Shown: positions 1-8,487, numbered from the stretch's first letter. The stretch is 64,000 nt of DNA from Sphingomonas aurea (GCF_030678875.1 NZ_JAUUDS010000001.1:1054001-1118000), one strand, 5' to 3'. Notes: generated from the sequence alone by a model not told the origin. Program-made: numbers and translations.

Positions 1-1
1 C

Positions 2-685
2 GCCTCGGTCGTGGTCGTCGGTGGCCATGGCTGGCACCCTGGCGTCATCGGTATCGTCGCCGGGCGTTTGAAAGAGCGGCTCGGCCGCCCGGTCGTCGTC
101 GTCGCGATCGACGAGCATGGCGTCGGCAAGGGCTCCGGCCGCTCGATCGCCGGCGTCGACCTCGGCGCCGCGGTGCTCGCCGCCAAGGAGCATGGGCTTC
201 TCGTCGCCGGCGGCGGCCACGCCATGGCGGCCGGGCTGACCGTGCAGGCGGATGCGGTGCCTGCCCTCACCGCCTTCCTCGACGATCGCCTGCGCGCCGG
301 CGTCGAGCGCGCGCGCGAGGACCGTGCCCTGCTCCTCGACGCGGTAATGGCGCCCGGCGGCGTCAATCCGGACCTCGTCCGCTCGCTCGACGCGGGCGGA
401 CCTTACGGCGCCGGCTGGCCGTCACCGCGCATCGCCGCCGGCCCGTTCCGCCCCGTCCGCGTCGACGTGGTCGGCAATGGCCATGTAAGGTTGGTCGCCG
501 CCGGTGCGGACGGCAACACCGTCAAGGCGATCGCATTCCGCGCCGCCGATACGCCGCTCGGCCAGGCCCTGCTCGCCGCCCCGCCGCACCGCCGCCTGTG
601 GCTGGCCGGTCGCGTTCGCCTCGACGAATGGGGTAGCCGCCCCGCCGCCGAACTCCATCTCGACGATGCGGCCTGGGCGGATTGA
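2..685 (+). CDS. recJ: Single-stranded-DNA-specific exonuclease RecJ, C-terminal part (5' end outside window)
   Basis: The frame is open from the left edge, so about 227 C-terminal residues are visible and the N-terminal DHH catalytic domain is missing. The visible part carries the DHHA1-type signature of RecJ: GWHPGVIGIVAGRL at the start, then GKGSGRS and GGGHAMAAGL, followed by an OB-fold-like C-terminal segment ending in ELHLDDAAW. RecJ degrades single-stranded DNA 5' to 3' in recombination and base-excision or mismatch repair. The gene is truncated only by the window edge. It is followed 36 bp downstream by a tRNA-Glu gene. Confidence 0.93.
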   Translation, partial: ASVVVVGGHGWHPGVIGIVAGRLKERLGRPVVVVAIDEHGVGKGSGRSIAGVDLGAAVLAAKEHGLLVAGGGHAMAAGLTVQADAVPALTAFLDDRLRAGVERAREDRALLLDAVMAPGGVNPDLVRSLDAGGPYGAGWPSPRIAAGPFRPVRVDVVGNGHVRLVAAGADGNTVKAIAFRAADTPLGQALLAAPPHRRLWLAGRVRLDEWGSRPAAELHLDDAAWAD

Positions 686-721
686 CGCCGGCCCAACACT
701 CGCCTAACCGCTCCACACGCT

Positions 722-796
722 GGCCCCTTCGTCTAGCGGTTAGGACGCGGCCCTTTCACGGCTGAAGCACGGGTTCGATTCCCGTAGGGGTCACCA
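722..796 (+). tRNA. tRNA-Glu (anticodon TTC)
   Basis: The acceptor arms GGCCCCT (722-728) and AGGGGTC (786-792) pair, followed by discriminator A and an encoded CCA at 794-796. The T arm reads CGGGTTCGATTCCCG. The anticodon loop is CTTTCAC, closed by CGGCC/GGCTG, giving anticodon TTC. A second glutamate tRNA with anticodon CTC lies at 49638, so both glutamate anticodons are in this window. Confidence 0.97.
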
Positions 797-897
797 GCAT
801 CGCGGATGTTGGCACATCCGGGTAGCGCCGCCCTTGCCGCGCCTGCCCCACCGAACAGAAACGGCACCCTGCACACGGACGGTTGCCCAGCTGGCGA

Positions 898-1632
898 TCA
901 TGGCTCCCGCTGCGGAGGCACCCTGTCCGGCAGAAACTGCGCCAGCCGCCCGCGGACGGTGGCGGCCACCCGCTGATAGTCGTGGTGCAGATAGTGCCCG
1001 CCGGGCAGGACGATCCGCACGACCGGGCTGCCCACGAGTTCCGGACACAGGCTGTCCTCCTCCTCCGCTCCCTGGATGCAGGTGACCGGCGCCCAGTCGA
1101 TCCCACGCACGCCGGCGGCCGGCCGGGCATCGGGCGTGCCGTGATAGGCGAAGCCGAGCGGATCGGCGTGGAAGAAGGCCGTTTTGCCCGGCACCACCAG
1201 CACGATGGCGACCACGCGGCGACGTATGTCTTCGGGCAGGTCGGGTGTGCCGGTCGACAGCATGTCGGCACCGAAGGACTGGCCGATCAGGATCAGGCGC
1301 TCCGCTCCGGGCAGCGCCAGCGCCTGTCGGATGCCGCGCATCAGGACGGCGTCGACATCGGCGCGGGTGCGGGTCGACGCGAACGCCGTGGTCGAGCTGA
1401 TCCCGACGATCGGCAGACCGTCCGCCGCCAGCACTTTGGCAACGTGCCGCGCCATGCCGTAGCGCAGGCCGGTATCACCCGACACGAACAGCGCCACGGT
1501 GCGCGCAGGCGGCGCCGGAAACACGCGATAGGCCCGCCCGCCCAGCAGCTGCGGCACGCAGGCCGGCAGCGAGAGCAGAAGTGCGGCGGCGCCACCGACG
1601 GTGAGCCAGCGGCGAACACGACGCCCCGCCAC
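898..1632 (-). CDS. VirJ/AcvB-family lipoprotein, probable lysyl-phosphatidylglycerol hydrolase (copy 1)
   Basis: This 244-residue alpha/beta-hydrolase belongs to the AcvB/VirJ family, whose studied Agrobacterium member hydrolyses lysyl-phosphatidylglycerol in the periplasm. The N-terminus is Arg-rich, then hydrophobic, and ends in SLPAC, a lipobox with Cys25, so a lipoprotein is likely. The nucleophile elbow is GQSFGAD (Ser119). An acidic EEEDSLCP stretch near 190-197 and PGGHYLHHD near 210-218 (His213 candidate) complete the expected catalytic region. The start is GTG, one base after the MprF stop, so it is translated in the same operon as MprF. Its paralogue lies at 4775-5500. Substrate is inferred from family and context. 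Confidence 0.82.
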   Translation of the reverse strand: MAGRRVRRWLTVGGAAALLLSLPACVPQLLGGRAYRVFPAPPARTVALFVSGDTGLRYGMARHVAKVLAADGLPIVGISSTTAFASTRTRADVDAVLMRGIRQALALPGAERLILIGQSFGADMLSTGTPDLPEDIRRRVVAIVLVVPGKTAFFHADPLGFAYHGTPDARPAAGVRGIDWAPVTCIQGAEEEDSLCPELVGSPVVRIVLPGGHYLHHDYQRVAATVRGRLAQFLPDRVPPQREP

Positions 1633-1633
1633 C

Positions 1634-4255
1634 TCAGCCCACCACCGTAAGGGTCGGCTGGACCGTCGGCATCGACACGGCGCGGTCCACGGCCACGGGA
1701 CGGCGCTGCCGGCGACGTCCCTCGATCAGCCGGGCGACGTCGCGCAGCGCCAGCAGCATGCCCACGCCGCCGGGTCCGGCGACGTAGCGCGGCTCCCACC
1801 GGGGCGCGTATTTTTCCTTGTACGTCCGCAGGCCGCGAAAGCCGTACAGCCGCTCGCCGTGGCGAAAGGCGAAGCTCGCCAGCCGCGCCCAGGCCGGGGC
1901 GAGCCGCCGGTCCTCGATCCCCGACAGCGGCGCCATGCCGAGCGAGAAGCGGGCGAAGCCCCGCGCCTTCGCCCACAGGATCAGCTGCACGAACAGGAAG
2001 TCCATCGTCCCCGACGGCGCCTCGTCACGGTGGCGCATCAGGTCGACCGACGCCTCGCTCTCGTTCGGCGTGGTCCACAGGTTGGCGAAGGCGACGATCC
2101 GCCCGTCGAGCTGAACGATACCGGTGTCGAAGCGCATCATATACTCCCGATCGAAGCGGCCCAGGCTGAACCGCTTCTCCCGCTGGCCCTTGGCGGCCAG
2201 CCATTCGCGGGAGACCTCGGCCAGCTCGTCGATCACCAGCGGCATGGCACCGGCGGGCACGATGCGAAAGCTGAGCCCCTTGCGCTCCAGCGTCCGCGCC
2301 GTGCGGCGGACGTTGCGCACGCGCGGGGTCTCCAGGTCGAACTCCGGCAGATCGACCAGCGCCTCCTCACCGAACTTCACGATCGCCAGCCCCATGCCGA
2401 TCGCCAGGTCGAGGACCGGCCCGGACACCTCGTAGAGGAGAAGCCGTGCCTGCACCCGGTCCGCCGCCTCGCGCAGCCGCCACATCAGGTCGGGCCATTG
2501 GTCGCGCGGGCCGACGGGATCGCCCATCATCGCCCAGGTGCCGCCGGACGGCGCATACATCACGAACGCGTCGCCTTCCGGCGACCACAGGAAACTCTTG
2601 TCGCCGGTCAGCGCCAGCATCGCGTCGGTCCGCTCGGCATGGGCCAGGGCGACGTCCAGCCGCCCCTGCTCCAGCGCCGCCGGACCGGCGCGCGAAGGGG
2701 CCGGAGACAACAGGCGCCAGATCGCCACCACGCCGAATACCGCCATGGTCACCAGTCCGGCGCGCAGGAAGCGCGGGGCGTCGCCATGAACCGCGAACCG
2801 CCACCACAGGTCGTCGGAATAGGGAACGTAGCGGAACGCGAAGAATCCCGCCCACGCCGTCGCGCCCAGCACCATCGCGACGCTGGCCAGCCAGCCCGCA
2901 CTGAACGGCGCCTGGGTCAGCGCGGTACGGCGGTAAAAGGCGCCCCGTGTCCATTGCAGCAGCCCGGCGATGACGAGGCAGACGATCGCCTCCTCGTAAT
3001 CGATCCCCTTGGCCAGCGAGAACAGGGCACCGGCGACCAGCAGCGTCCGCGCCCACAGATTGGCGCCGTCCAGTCGCCGGTAGAGCCCAGGCGCCAGCAG
3101 CAGCAGCATGGTCCCGACCAGGCTGGCGGCCAGGTGGCTCGCCTCGATGAAGGGCAGCGGAACGACGTGCGCCAGATCGCCGATCCGCGTGCCGACCGAT
3201 GGCAGCGCGCCTGACAGCAGCAGCAGCGCCCCCCCGGCGAACACCGCCGCAGACAGCACCAGTGGCGCGATCGCCGCGACGGCGTCTTCTACCCCGGTGA
3301 CGAAGCGCACCGCGCCGCGCTGCCGCCGCCCCTCGTGAAAGGCGAGTAGGACGATGCCGAGTGCGAGCGGGGCGAGATAGTAGATCACCCGATAGGCCAG
3401 CAGCGCGGCGAGCAGCGTCGCACGGTCGCCCGGCAGCACGCTGATGACCACGGCCTCGAACACGCCGATCCCGCCCGGCACATGGGTAATGACCGCGACG
3501 ACGATGCCCAGCGAATAGGCAAGGATGAATGCCGGCCACAGCGCGGGCGCGGCGTCGGGGATCAGCACGAACAGCGCGGCACTGGCGCAGGCCAGATCGA
3601 CGACCGCGACCATCAGCTGCGCGGCGAACTGTCCTGCCCCCGGCAGCGGCAGTGCGAAGCCGAACAGCCGCACAGGTGTGCGGAGCAGCCGGGTCGCGGC
3701 GAACATGCCGGCGACCGCGCACAGCACGACCATGCCGATCGCCTGGGCCTGCCAGCCGGCCAGAGTGACGCCCGGCAGGTTCAGCGTGTCCGGATGCAGC
3801 GCCAGTGCAGCGCCGGCGACTGCCGCCACGCCCGCCCAGAAGGTGCCGGACGCCAGTGCGATGACCCGCGCCACGTCCGGCCCGTCCAGCCCGGCGGCGG
3901 TGTAGACGCGGTAGCGCGCCGAGCCACCGGTCAGGAGGGCGATGCCCAGATTGTGGCTGAGCGTGTAGCTGGTGAACGACGCGGTCGCCGCGGTCCGCCA
4001 CGGCAGCGGCCGACCTATGATCCTGAGCGCGAGCACGTCGTACGCGGTCAGGGCCAGATAGCTTGCGGCGGTGAACGCCCCTGCCAGCACCACCCGTGCC
4101 GGCGACAGCATCGCCAGTGCAGCCTTGACATCGGCCATGCGCACTTCGCGCGTCAGCCGGTCGAGCGCGACCAGCGCCGCCGCCAGCAGTGCCGCCGCTA
4201 CACCTGCGGCGATCCAGGCGCGATAGCGCTCCAGGAGCGGGGGAATCCTACGCAC
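1634..4255 (-). CDS. mprF: Bifunctional lysylphosphatidylglycerol synthetase/flippase MprF
   Basis: An 873-residue protein. The first about 500 residues form many hydrophobic helices (flippase-type LPG synthase TM domain, with GGSARYRVYTAAGL and VPGGIGVFEAVV). They are followed by a soluble GNAT-like synthase domain (SFLWSPEGDAFVMYAPSGG, then EKRFSLGRFD and GFRGLRTYKEKYAPRWEPRY). MprF transfers an amino acid, usually lysine, from aminoacyl-tRNA to phosphatidylglycerol and flips the product, lowering membrane negative charge and giving resistance to cationic peptides. The GTG start overlaps the stop of the upstream DUF2147 gene by 8 bp, and the stop is one base before the VirJ-like gene. Length fits full-length MprF. 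The amino acid used is not readable from sequence. Confidence 0.93.
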   Translation of the reverse strand: MRRIPPLLERYRAWIAAGVAAALLAAALVALDRLTREVRMADVKAALAMLSPARVVLAGAFTAASYLALTAYDVLALRIIGRPLPWRTAATASFTSYTLSHNLGIALLTGGSARYRVYTAAGLDGPDVARVIALASGTFWAGVAAVAGAALALHPDTLNLPGVTLAGWQAQAIGMVVLCAVAGMFAATRLLRTPVRLFGFALPLPGAGQFAAQLMVAVVDLACASAALFVLIPDAAPALWPAFILAYSLGIVVAVITHVPGGIGVFEAVVISVLPGDRATLLAALLAYRVIYYLAPLALGIVLLAFHEGRRQRGAVRFVTGVEDAVAAIAPLVLSAAVFAGGALLLLSGALPSVGTRIGDLAHVVPLPFIEASHLAASLVGTMLLLLAPGLYRRLDGANLWARTLLVAGALFSLAKGIDYEEAIVCLVIAGLLQWTRGAFYRRTALTQAPFSAGWLASVAMVLGATAWAGFFAFRYVPYSDDLWWRFAVHGDAPRFLRAGLVTMAVFGVVAIWRLLSPAPSRAGPAALEQGRLDVALAHAERTDAMLALTGDKSFLWSPEGDAFVMYAPSGGTWAMMGDPVGPRDQWPDLMWRLREAADRVQARLLLYEVSGPVLDLAIGMGLAIVKFGEEALVDLPEFDLETPRVRNVRRTARTLERKGLSFRIVPAGAMPLVIDELAEVSREWLAAKGQREKRFSLGRFDREYMMRFDTGIVQLDGRIVAFANLWTTPNESEASVDLMRHRDEAPSGTMDFLFVQLILWAKARGFARFSLGMAPLSGIEDRRLAPAWARLASFAFRHGERLYGFRGLRTYKEKYAPRWEPRYVAGPGGVGMLLALRDVARLIEGRRRQRRPVAVDRAVSMPTVQPTLTVVG

Positions 4256-4676
4256 GGGGAACGCTCGCTATCCTGGTCCAGATCTGCGACTTGCAGATCA
4301 GCCCGCCGAGCACGCAGCCCTTCACCTTCAGGGCGCCGGGATTGATCTCGTCGATCTCGGACGCGAAGCTGTGGCCCATGTCGGGGACGAAGACGGTCCC
4401 CTTCCAGCGACGCACGCCACTGGGCCGGTAATCCTGCAACAGGGTGGTGCCGACGAGGTGGTCGATCCCCGCATCGTGCGCGTCGGACAGCGCCTCTTCG
4501 TTCGCCCAGACGATCCAGCCGCACAGCCGGTCGCCGCAGCTTCCCATATGTACCGCGACCGAGCGGTGGGGATTGAGCCACAGGTCGCCCCCCGCCGGCG
4601 CCGGCGTGACCGCGGCGACCGGCGTGGCAGCCGCCAAGGCCAGGATGACCGCCATGATCGTTCCGCGGCGTGACAT
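4248..4676 (-). CDS. DUF2147 secreted protein
   Basis: A 142-residue protein with an N-terminal signal peptide (hydrophobic about 8-24, ending in AVTPA) and the DUF2147 features GDRLCGWIVW, a central LLQDYRP...WKGTVFVPDMG strand region and a C-terminal VKGCVLGGLICKSQIW segment. DUF2147 proteins are small beta-rich periplasmic proteins of unknown biochemical role. It overlaps the MprF start by 8 bp, so the two are translationally coupled, which suggests a role with MprF at the membrane. A 98-bp gap separates it from the upstream VirJ-like gene, so it may have its own promoter. Confidence 0.8.
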   Translation of the reverse strand: MSRRGTIMAVILALAAATPVAAVTPAPAGGDLWLNPHRSVAVHMGSCGDRLCGWIVWANEEALSDAHDAGIDHLVGTTLLQDYRPSGVRRWKGTVFVPDMGHSFASEIDEINPGALKVKGCVLGGLICKSQIWTRIASVPRA

Positions 4677-4774
4677 TCCACTTCTCCCCTTCGATGGTGT
4701 CGACGATACCGGCCCCGGCGTTGCGAGACCTTGGGCATCGGCTTACAATTCCGTCATGAAGTCCCGCGCCGGAC

Positions 4775-5500
4775 TCACCCCCTGATGGCGCGCAGCACCC
4801 GCAGCATCGTCGCGGCGACCAGCGCGTCGTCGTGATGGAGGTAATGGTCGCCGGGCAGCGCCACGACCTGGACGTTGCGCTGGCGCCAGACGGGACAAAG
4901 GCTGTCCTCCTCCGCCTCGCCATGGATGCAGAGCACCGGCGTGCCGCTCAGCTGCCGGGCATAGGGCATGGCAGGTCCGTCGGTGCCCGTGTCGAACGCG
5001 CCGCCGGGCGTCGCCTTGAACAGCATCGTCCGGGCGGGCACGACCAGCTCGACCAGCGGCACCTTCGCCTTCAGCGCAGGCGGCAGCGAGGCGGCGCCCG
5101 CAAGTACCAGATTGGCGCCGAACGACTGGCCGGTCAGCACGACCCGCTCGATCCCGGGCAGCGCCGCGGCGCGCTCCACCGCCTCCCGCACCAGTGCCGC
5201 GGCAGTGGCGGCATCGCCACGCCGGGCGAAGGCGGTCAGCGAGTTGACGCCGATCACCGGTATTCCCTGCCCCGCCAGCCGCGCGACCATGCGCGGCCCC
5301 ATCCCGGTGTTGAACCCCATGTCGCCCGAGAAGAACACCAGTGCGGTGCCCCGCGTCCGTGCCGGCGGAGCGCCTCGGGCTGGCACGAGCGTGAATACCG
5401 GCCCGCCGAAATAGCCCAGATGGGCGCCGAACCCGATCGCTCCCAGGATCGCCGTGAGGAACAGCACCAGCGCGGCGCGGGCGATGCGCGCGCGGATCAT
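4775..5500 (-). CDS. VirJ/AcvB-family membrane-anchored hydrolase (copy 2)
   Basis: A 241-residue paralogue of the protein at 898-1632. It shares VFFSGDMGFNTGM, the elbow GQSFGAN (Ser126), GEAEEDSLCP and PGDHYLHHD (His219 candidate). Instead of a lipobox it has an uncleaved-looking N-terminal membrane segment (about residues 9-30), so it probably stays anchored in the inner membrane with its catalytic domain in the periplasm. Its ATG overlaps the stop of the upstream membrane-protein gene in an ATGA. Family knowledge points to hydrolysis of aminoacylated phosphatidylglycerol. The presence of two copies around MprF is unusual (see findings). Confidence 0.8.
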   Translation of the reverse strand: MIRARIARAALVLFLTAILGAIGFGAHLGYFGGPVFTLVPARGAPPARTRGTALVFFSGDMGFNTGMGPRMVARLAGQGIPVIGVNSLTAFARRGDAATAAALVREAVERAAALPGIERVVLTGQSFGANLVLAGAASLPPALKAKVPLVELVVPARTMLFKATPGGAFDTGTDGPAMPYARQLSGTPVLCIHGEAEEDSLCPVWRQRNVQVVALPGDHYLHHDDALVAATMLRVLRAIRG

Positions 5501-5880
5501 TGGTCCACCCAGTAGGTGACGATGAAACAGGCGATCGTCAGCACCACCATCGCGATGATGAAGCAGACGTCGGCGATCTGTTCCAGCCGGTGGTGGCGCA
5601 TCACCGACTGCACGCGCAGCGCGAAATACGAGGACAGCATCGCGCCCAGGAACAGCACCGCGTCGACGGCGAGCAGGTCGTCGGCCAGGGTATGGATGTG
5701 GCGTGCGCGGATCGCCACCCGGATGATGCCGATCGTGGTCAGGCATACGCCCACCATCCCCGCCGCGATCGGGCAGATCAGGCGGCAGGTACGGTCGTCG
5801 AGATGCGGCTTTCGCCGCCCTGCTATCCGTTCGGCCCCTGCCCGTTCGGCCACGGCCCCGTCTTGACGCTCCCTGGTCAT
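5497..5880 (-). CDS. Small three-helix membrane protein, unknown function
   Basis: A 127-residue protein that I do not assign to a family. After a charged N-terminal region it has three hydrophobic stretches: about 35-53 (PIAAGMVGVCLTTIGIIRVA), about 71-86 (VDAVLFLGAMLSSYFAL) and about 105-123 (VCFIIAMVVLTIACFIVTYW). It is the first gene of the minus-strand lipid module and is coupled to the VirJ-like gene by an ATGA overlap. The true start could be further in; Met40 or the first ATG at 5880 are both possible. Function is unknown; co-transcription suggests an envelope role. Confidence 0.55.
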   Translation of the reverse strand: MTRERQDGAVAERAGAERIAGRRKPHLDDRTCRLICPIAAGMVGVCLTTIGIIRVAIRARHIHTLADDLLAVDAVLFLGAMLSSYFALRVQSVMRHHRLEQIADVCFIIAMVVLTIACFIVTYWVDQ

Positions 5881-6013
5881 CGGGTCGCACTGGCGGAGGC
5901 CGGGCTTCGTGGTGCTGGCGGGAAGATGACCGATCGGTAATGCACCGGGGTTGCGGCGGACCCGGTTTGCGCATCATAGGATGCCGACGACGGGGGCAAA
6001 GCGAAGGCGCGCA
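5881..6013. promoter_or_regulatory. Divergent promoter region between the LPG module and a two-component system
   Basis: This 133-bp gap separates the minus-strand membrane/VirJ/MprF genes from the plus-strand response regulator. Both transcripts must start here or inside the flanking 5' ends. I see no clear direct repeat that would mark a response-regulator box, so the assignment rests on gene orientation. Confidence 0.4.
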
Positions 6014-6700
6014 ATGGCGAAGATCCTGGTGATCGAGGACGATGCGGCGACCGCCGACTTCATCGTCAAGGGACTGGAAGAGGCGGGCTTCGCTGCCGAC
6101 CGCGCAGGCGGCGGCCGGGACGGCCTGTTCCTGGCGACGGACGGCAGCTACGACTGCATCGTGCTCGACCGCATGCTGCCGGGCATCGACGGCATGGCGG
6201 TACTCGCCGGCCTGCGCGGCGCCGGCATCCACACGCCGGTCATCATCCTCTCCGCCCTCGGCGCCCCGGAGGACCGCGTGAAGGGGCTGACCGACGGTGC
6301 CGACGATTACCTGACCAAGCCCTTCACCTTCGCCGAGTTGCAGGCGCGCATCGGCCTCCTGATCCGGCGCGGCAGCGCGGCGGCCGTCGCGCCGCAGACG
6401 GTGCTGCGCCACGACGATTTGGAAATGGACCTGCTCTCCCGCCGCGTTCGCCGTGCCGGGCGGCCGGTGGAGCTGCAGCCGCGCGAGTTCCGGCTGCTCG
6501 AATTCCTGCTCCGCCACGCCGAGCAGGTGGTGACGCGCACCATGCTGCTCGAGGGTGTCTGGGACTATCACTTCGACCCCGGCACCAACGTCATCGACGT
6601 GCATCTCAGCCGGTTGCGCCGCAAGGTGGATGACGGGTTCGCCCGCCCGCTGCTCCACACCGTCCGCGGCGTCGGCTATCGGCTCGGTACAGAGGCATGA
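6014..6700 (+). CDS. OmpR/PhoB-family response regulator
   Basis: A 228-residue two-domain response regulator. The receiver domain has the acidic pair EDD at 8-10, phospho-acceptor Asp52 in CIVLDRMLPGIDG and Lys102 in DDYLTKPF. The C-terminal winged helix has the typical VELQPREFRLLEFLLRH and HLSRLRRKVDDGF recognition region and the ending VRGVGYRLG. The start is set at MAKILVIEDD because it begins the receiver fold; an upstream in-frame ATG at 5981 would only add a basic tail. It overlaps the kinase gene by an ATGA. Divergence from the MprF/VirJ genes makes these a candidate regulon. Confidence 0.92.
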   Translation: MAKILVIEDDAATADFIVKGLEEAGFAADRAGGGRDGLFLATDGSYDCIVLDRMLPGIDGMAVLAGLRGAGIHTPVIILSALGAPEDRVKGLTDGADDYLTKPFTFAELQARIGLLIRRGSAAAVAPQTVLRHDDLEMDLLSRRVRRAGRPVELQPREFRLLEFLLRHAEQVVTRTMLLEGVWDYHFDPGTNVIDVHLSRLRRKVDDGFARPLLHTVRGVGYRLGTEA

Positions 6701-8055
6701 AACCAACGAGCACCACCACCCGCCTGGCAGTGCTCGTCTTCGGCTTCCAGGTCGTCAGCGCGGCGACGTTGGTTATCGGGCTCGGCGCCTATGTGCGATG
6801 GGAGGTGACGGCGGAGGCGGATGGGGCGGTGCGGGTGATGCGGGAGGATCTTCTGTCGGTCTATGCCCGGGATGGCCTACGGGCACTGGCGCGAGCGATC
6901 GACGATCGGGCGACGCGACGTGCCACGCCGGGCGCGGTCATGCTGCTCGCCGACCGCGACTTCACCCGGATGGCCGGGACACTGGCGGCATGGCCACGCG
7001 ACCTGAGCGGAGGACGGACCCCGATCGACGCGACGCTGCTGCGGCCGGGCAAGGACCAGTCCGAATCGATGCGCGTCATGACGACGCGCCTGCCCGACGG
7101 CACCCATCTGCTGACCGGCATGGTGGTTCAGGGCGAGCTGCGCGCACTGGCCGCGGTCGGCGAGGCGAGCGCCGCAGCGCTGGTGCTCGCGATCCTGCTG
7201 GCGCTGGTCACGGCGCTGGTTTCCGCCCGCCTGTTCGATGCGCAGCTCGCCGAACCGATAGAGGCATTGGAGTCGGCGCGACGAGGCGACCTGGCGCAGC
7301 GGGTGGATGACGGCGGCGGTACCGACGCCTTCGCCGCGCTCGGCCGCGTCGTCAACACGACGCTCGACCGGTTGCAGGGGCTGATCGCCGAGCTGAAACT
7401 GGCGACCGATGCGATGGCGCATGACCTGAAATCGCCGATCACCCGGCTGCGCTCGGCACTGGATCATGCCGACCGCGCGTTAGCGGACCCCGACGCCGCC
7501 CGCATCGCGCTGCGACGCGCGCAGGACGAGGGCACCCGGCTGCTCGGCGTCGTCGACACGGCCCTCAGCATCAGTCGCGCGCAGGCAGGGATCGGGCGCG
7601 ACAGTTTCCGCGCCGTCGACCTGCCGGCGATGCTGGAAGACTTGGCGGAAATCTATGGCCCCCTGGCCGAGGATGCCGGCCGCTCGATCGCCGTGGCGGC
7701 GGACGGGGTGACGGCGGTCGTACCGGTCCATCGCGAGCTGCTGGGGCAGGCGCTGGGCAACCTGATCGACAATTCGCTGAAATACGGTGCCGGCGCGATT
7801 CGGCTGACGCTGGCACGTACCGACACGCGGCTGGAGCTGGGCGTGATCGACGAGGGCACCGGCATCGCCCCGCAGGATCGCGAAACGGCGTTGCGCAAGT
7901 TCGGCCGGCTCGATGCGGCCCGGTCCGGCACCGGCGCGGGACTCGGCCTGTCGCTGGTCGCGGCGGTGGCGCATCTGCACGGCGGCGAGGTCAGCCTGCG
8001 CGACGCGGAGCCGGGACTGGCAGTGTGCCTGGCACTGCCGATCGGCTTTTCCTGA
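6697..8055 (+). CDS. Two-component sensor histidine kinase
   Basis: A 452-residue membrane kinase. It has an N-terminal helix (about 9-32), a periplasmic sensor of about 125 residues with no recognised fold, a second membrane helix (about 155-178), a HAMP linker (AEPIEALESARRGDLAQRV), a HisKA domain with His242 in MAHDLKSPITRLRSAL, and an HATPase domain with N-box NLIDNSLKYG, then DEGTGI and GAGLGLSLV. It is translationally coupled to the response regulator. The signal is unknown; by neighbourhood it could be cationic peptide or envelope stress, which is inference only. Confidence 0.92.
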   Translation: MKPTSTTTRLAVLVFGFQVVSAATLVIGLGAYVRWEVTAEADGAVRVMREDLLSVYARDGLRALARAIDDRATRRATPGAVMLLADRDFTRMAGTLAAWPRDLSGGRTPIDATLLRPGKDQSESMRVMTTRLPDGTHLLTGMVVQGELRALAAVGEASAAALVLAILLALVTALVSARLFDAQLAEPIEALESARRGDLAQRVDDGGGTDAFAALGRVVNTTLDRLQGLIAELKLATDAMAHDLKSPITRLRSALDHADRALADPDAARIALRRAQDEGTRLLGVVDTALSISRAQAGIGRDSFRAVDLPAMLEDLAEIYGPLAEDAGRSIAVAADGVTAVVPVHRELLGQALGNLIDNSLKYGAGAIRLTLARTDTRLELGVIDEGTGIAPQDRETALRKFGRLDAARSGTGAGLGLSLVAAVAHLHGGEVSLRDAEPGLAVCLALPIGFS

Positions 8056-8145
8056 TTATCCTGCCTGCACGCGCGACAAATCCGGAAACATCGCGTTATA
8101 CCTGCCATGCCCGACAGCTTGGGCAGGCAATCGATGGAGGGAAGG

Positions 8146-8487
8146 ATGGCACGGTCGGCGGAAAAGCGCGGCAAGGACGAGACGGCAGCGGCCGAGAAGA
8201 AGGTCAAGGCGACCGGCAAGGCGACGGGCGGCGCCCGCGGCGGCATCACCGCACCTGTGACCCCCTCCCCCGAACTCGCCGAGATCGTCGGCAAGGACGA
8301 CCTGCCCCGCAGCGAGGTGGTCAGCAAGGTGTGGGACTATATCAAGAAGCACGACCTTCAGGACGCCAAGGATCGTCGCCAAATCAACGCCGACGACAAG
8401 CTCGGCAAGATCTTCGGCAAGAAGTCGGCCAGCATGTTCGAGATGAACAAGCATCTGAGCGCGCACCTGACCGCCAAGAAGAGCTAG
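8146..8487 (+). CDS. SWIB/MDM2-domain protein
   Basis: A 113-residue protein with a Lys/Ala-rich disordered N-terminus (about 1-45) and one SWIB/MDM2 domain (about 50-110). The domain is marked by LPRSEVVSKVWDYIKKHDLQD, RRQINADDKLGKIFGKKS and a final MFEMNKHLSAHL. Such single-domain proteins occur in alphaproteobacteria and chlamydiae. In eukaryotes the fold is part of SWI/SNF complexes and MDM2; the bacterial role is not established, though DNA or topoisomerase association has been proposed. The start at 8146 is preceded by GGAGGGAAGG, a strong ribosome site, so an upstream ATG at 8107 is less likely. It is monocistronic. Confidence 0.85.
   Translation: MARSAEKRGKDETAAAEKKVKATGKATGGARGGITAPVTPSPELAEIVGKDDLPRSEVVSKVWDYIKKHDLQDAKDRRQINADDKLGKIFGKKSASMFEMNKHLSAHLTAKKS

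Noticed and set aside
1601..3214. Long plus-strand open frame opposite mprF (537 codons)
   Set aside because: It is antisense to a clear MprF, has Arg/Gln/His-rich composition with no domain, and arises from high GC codon bias.
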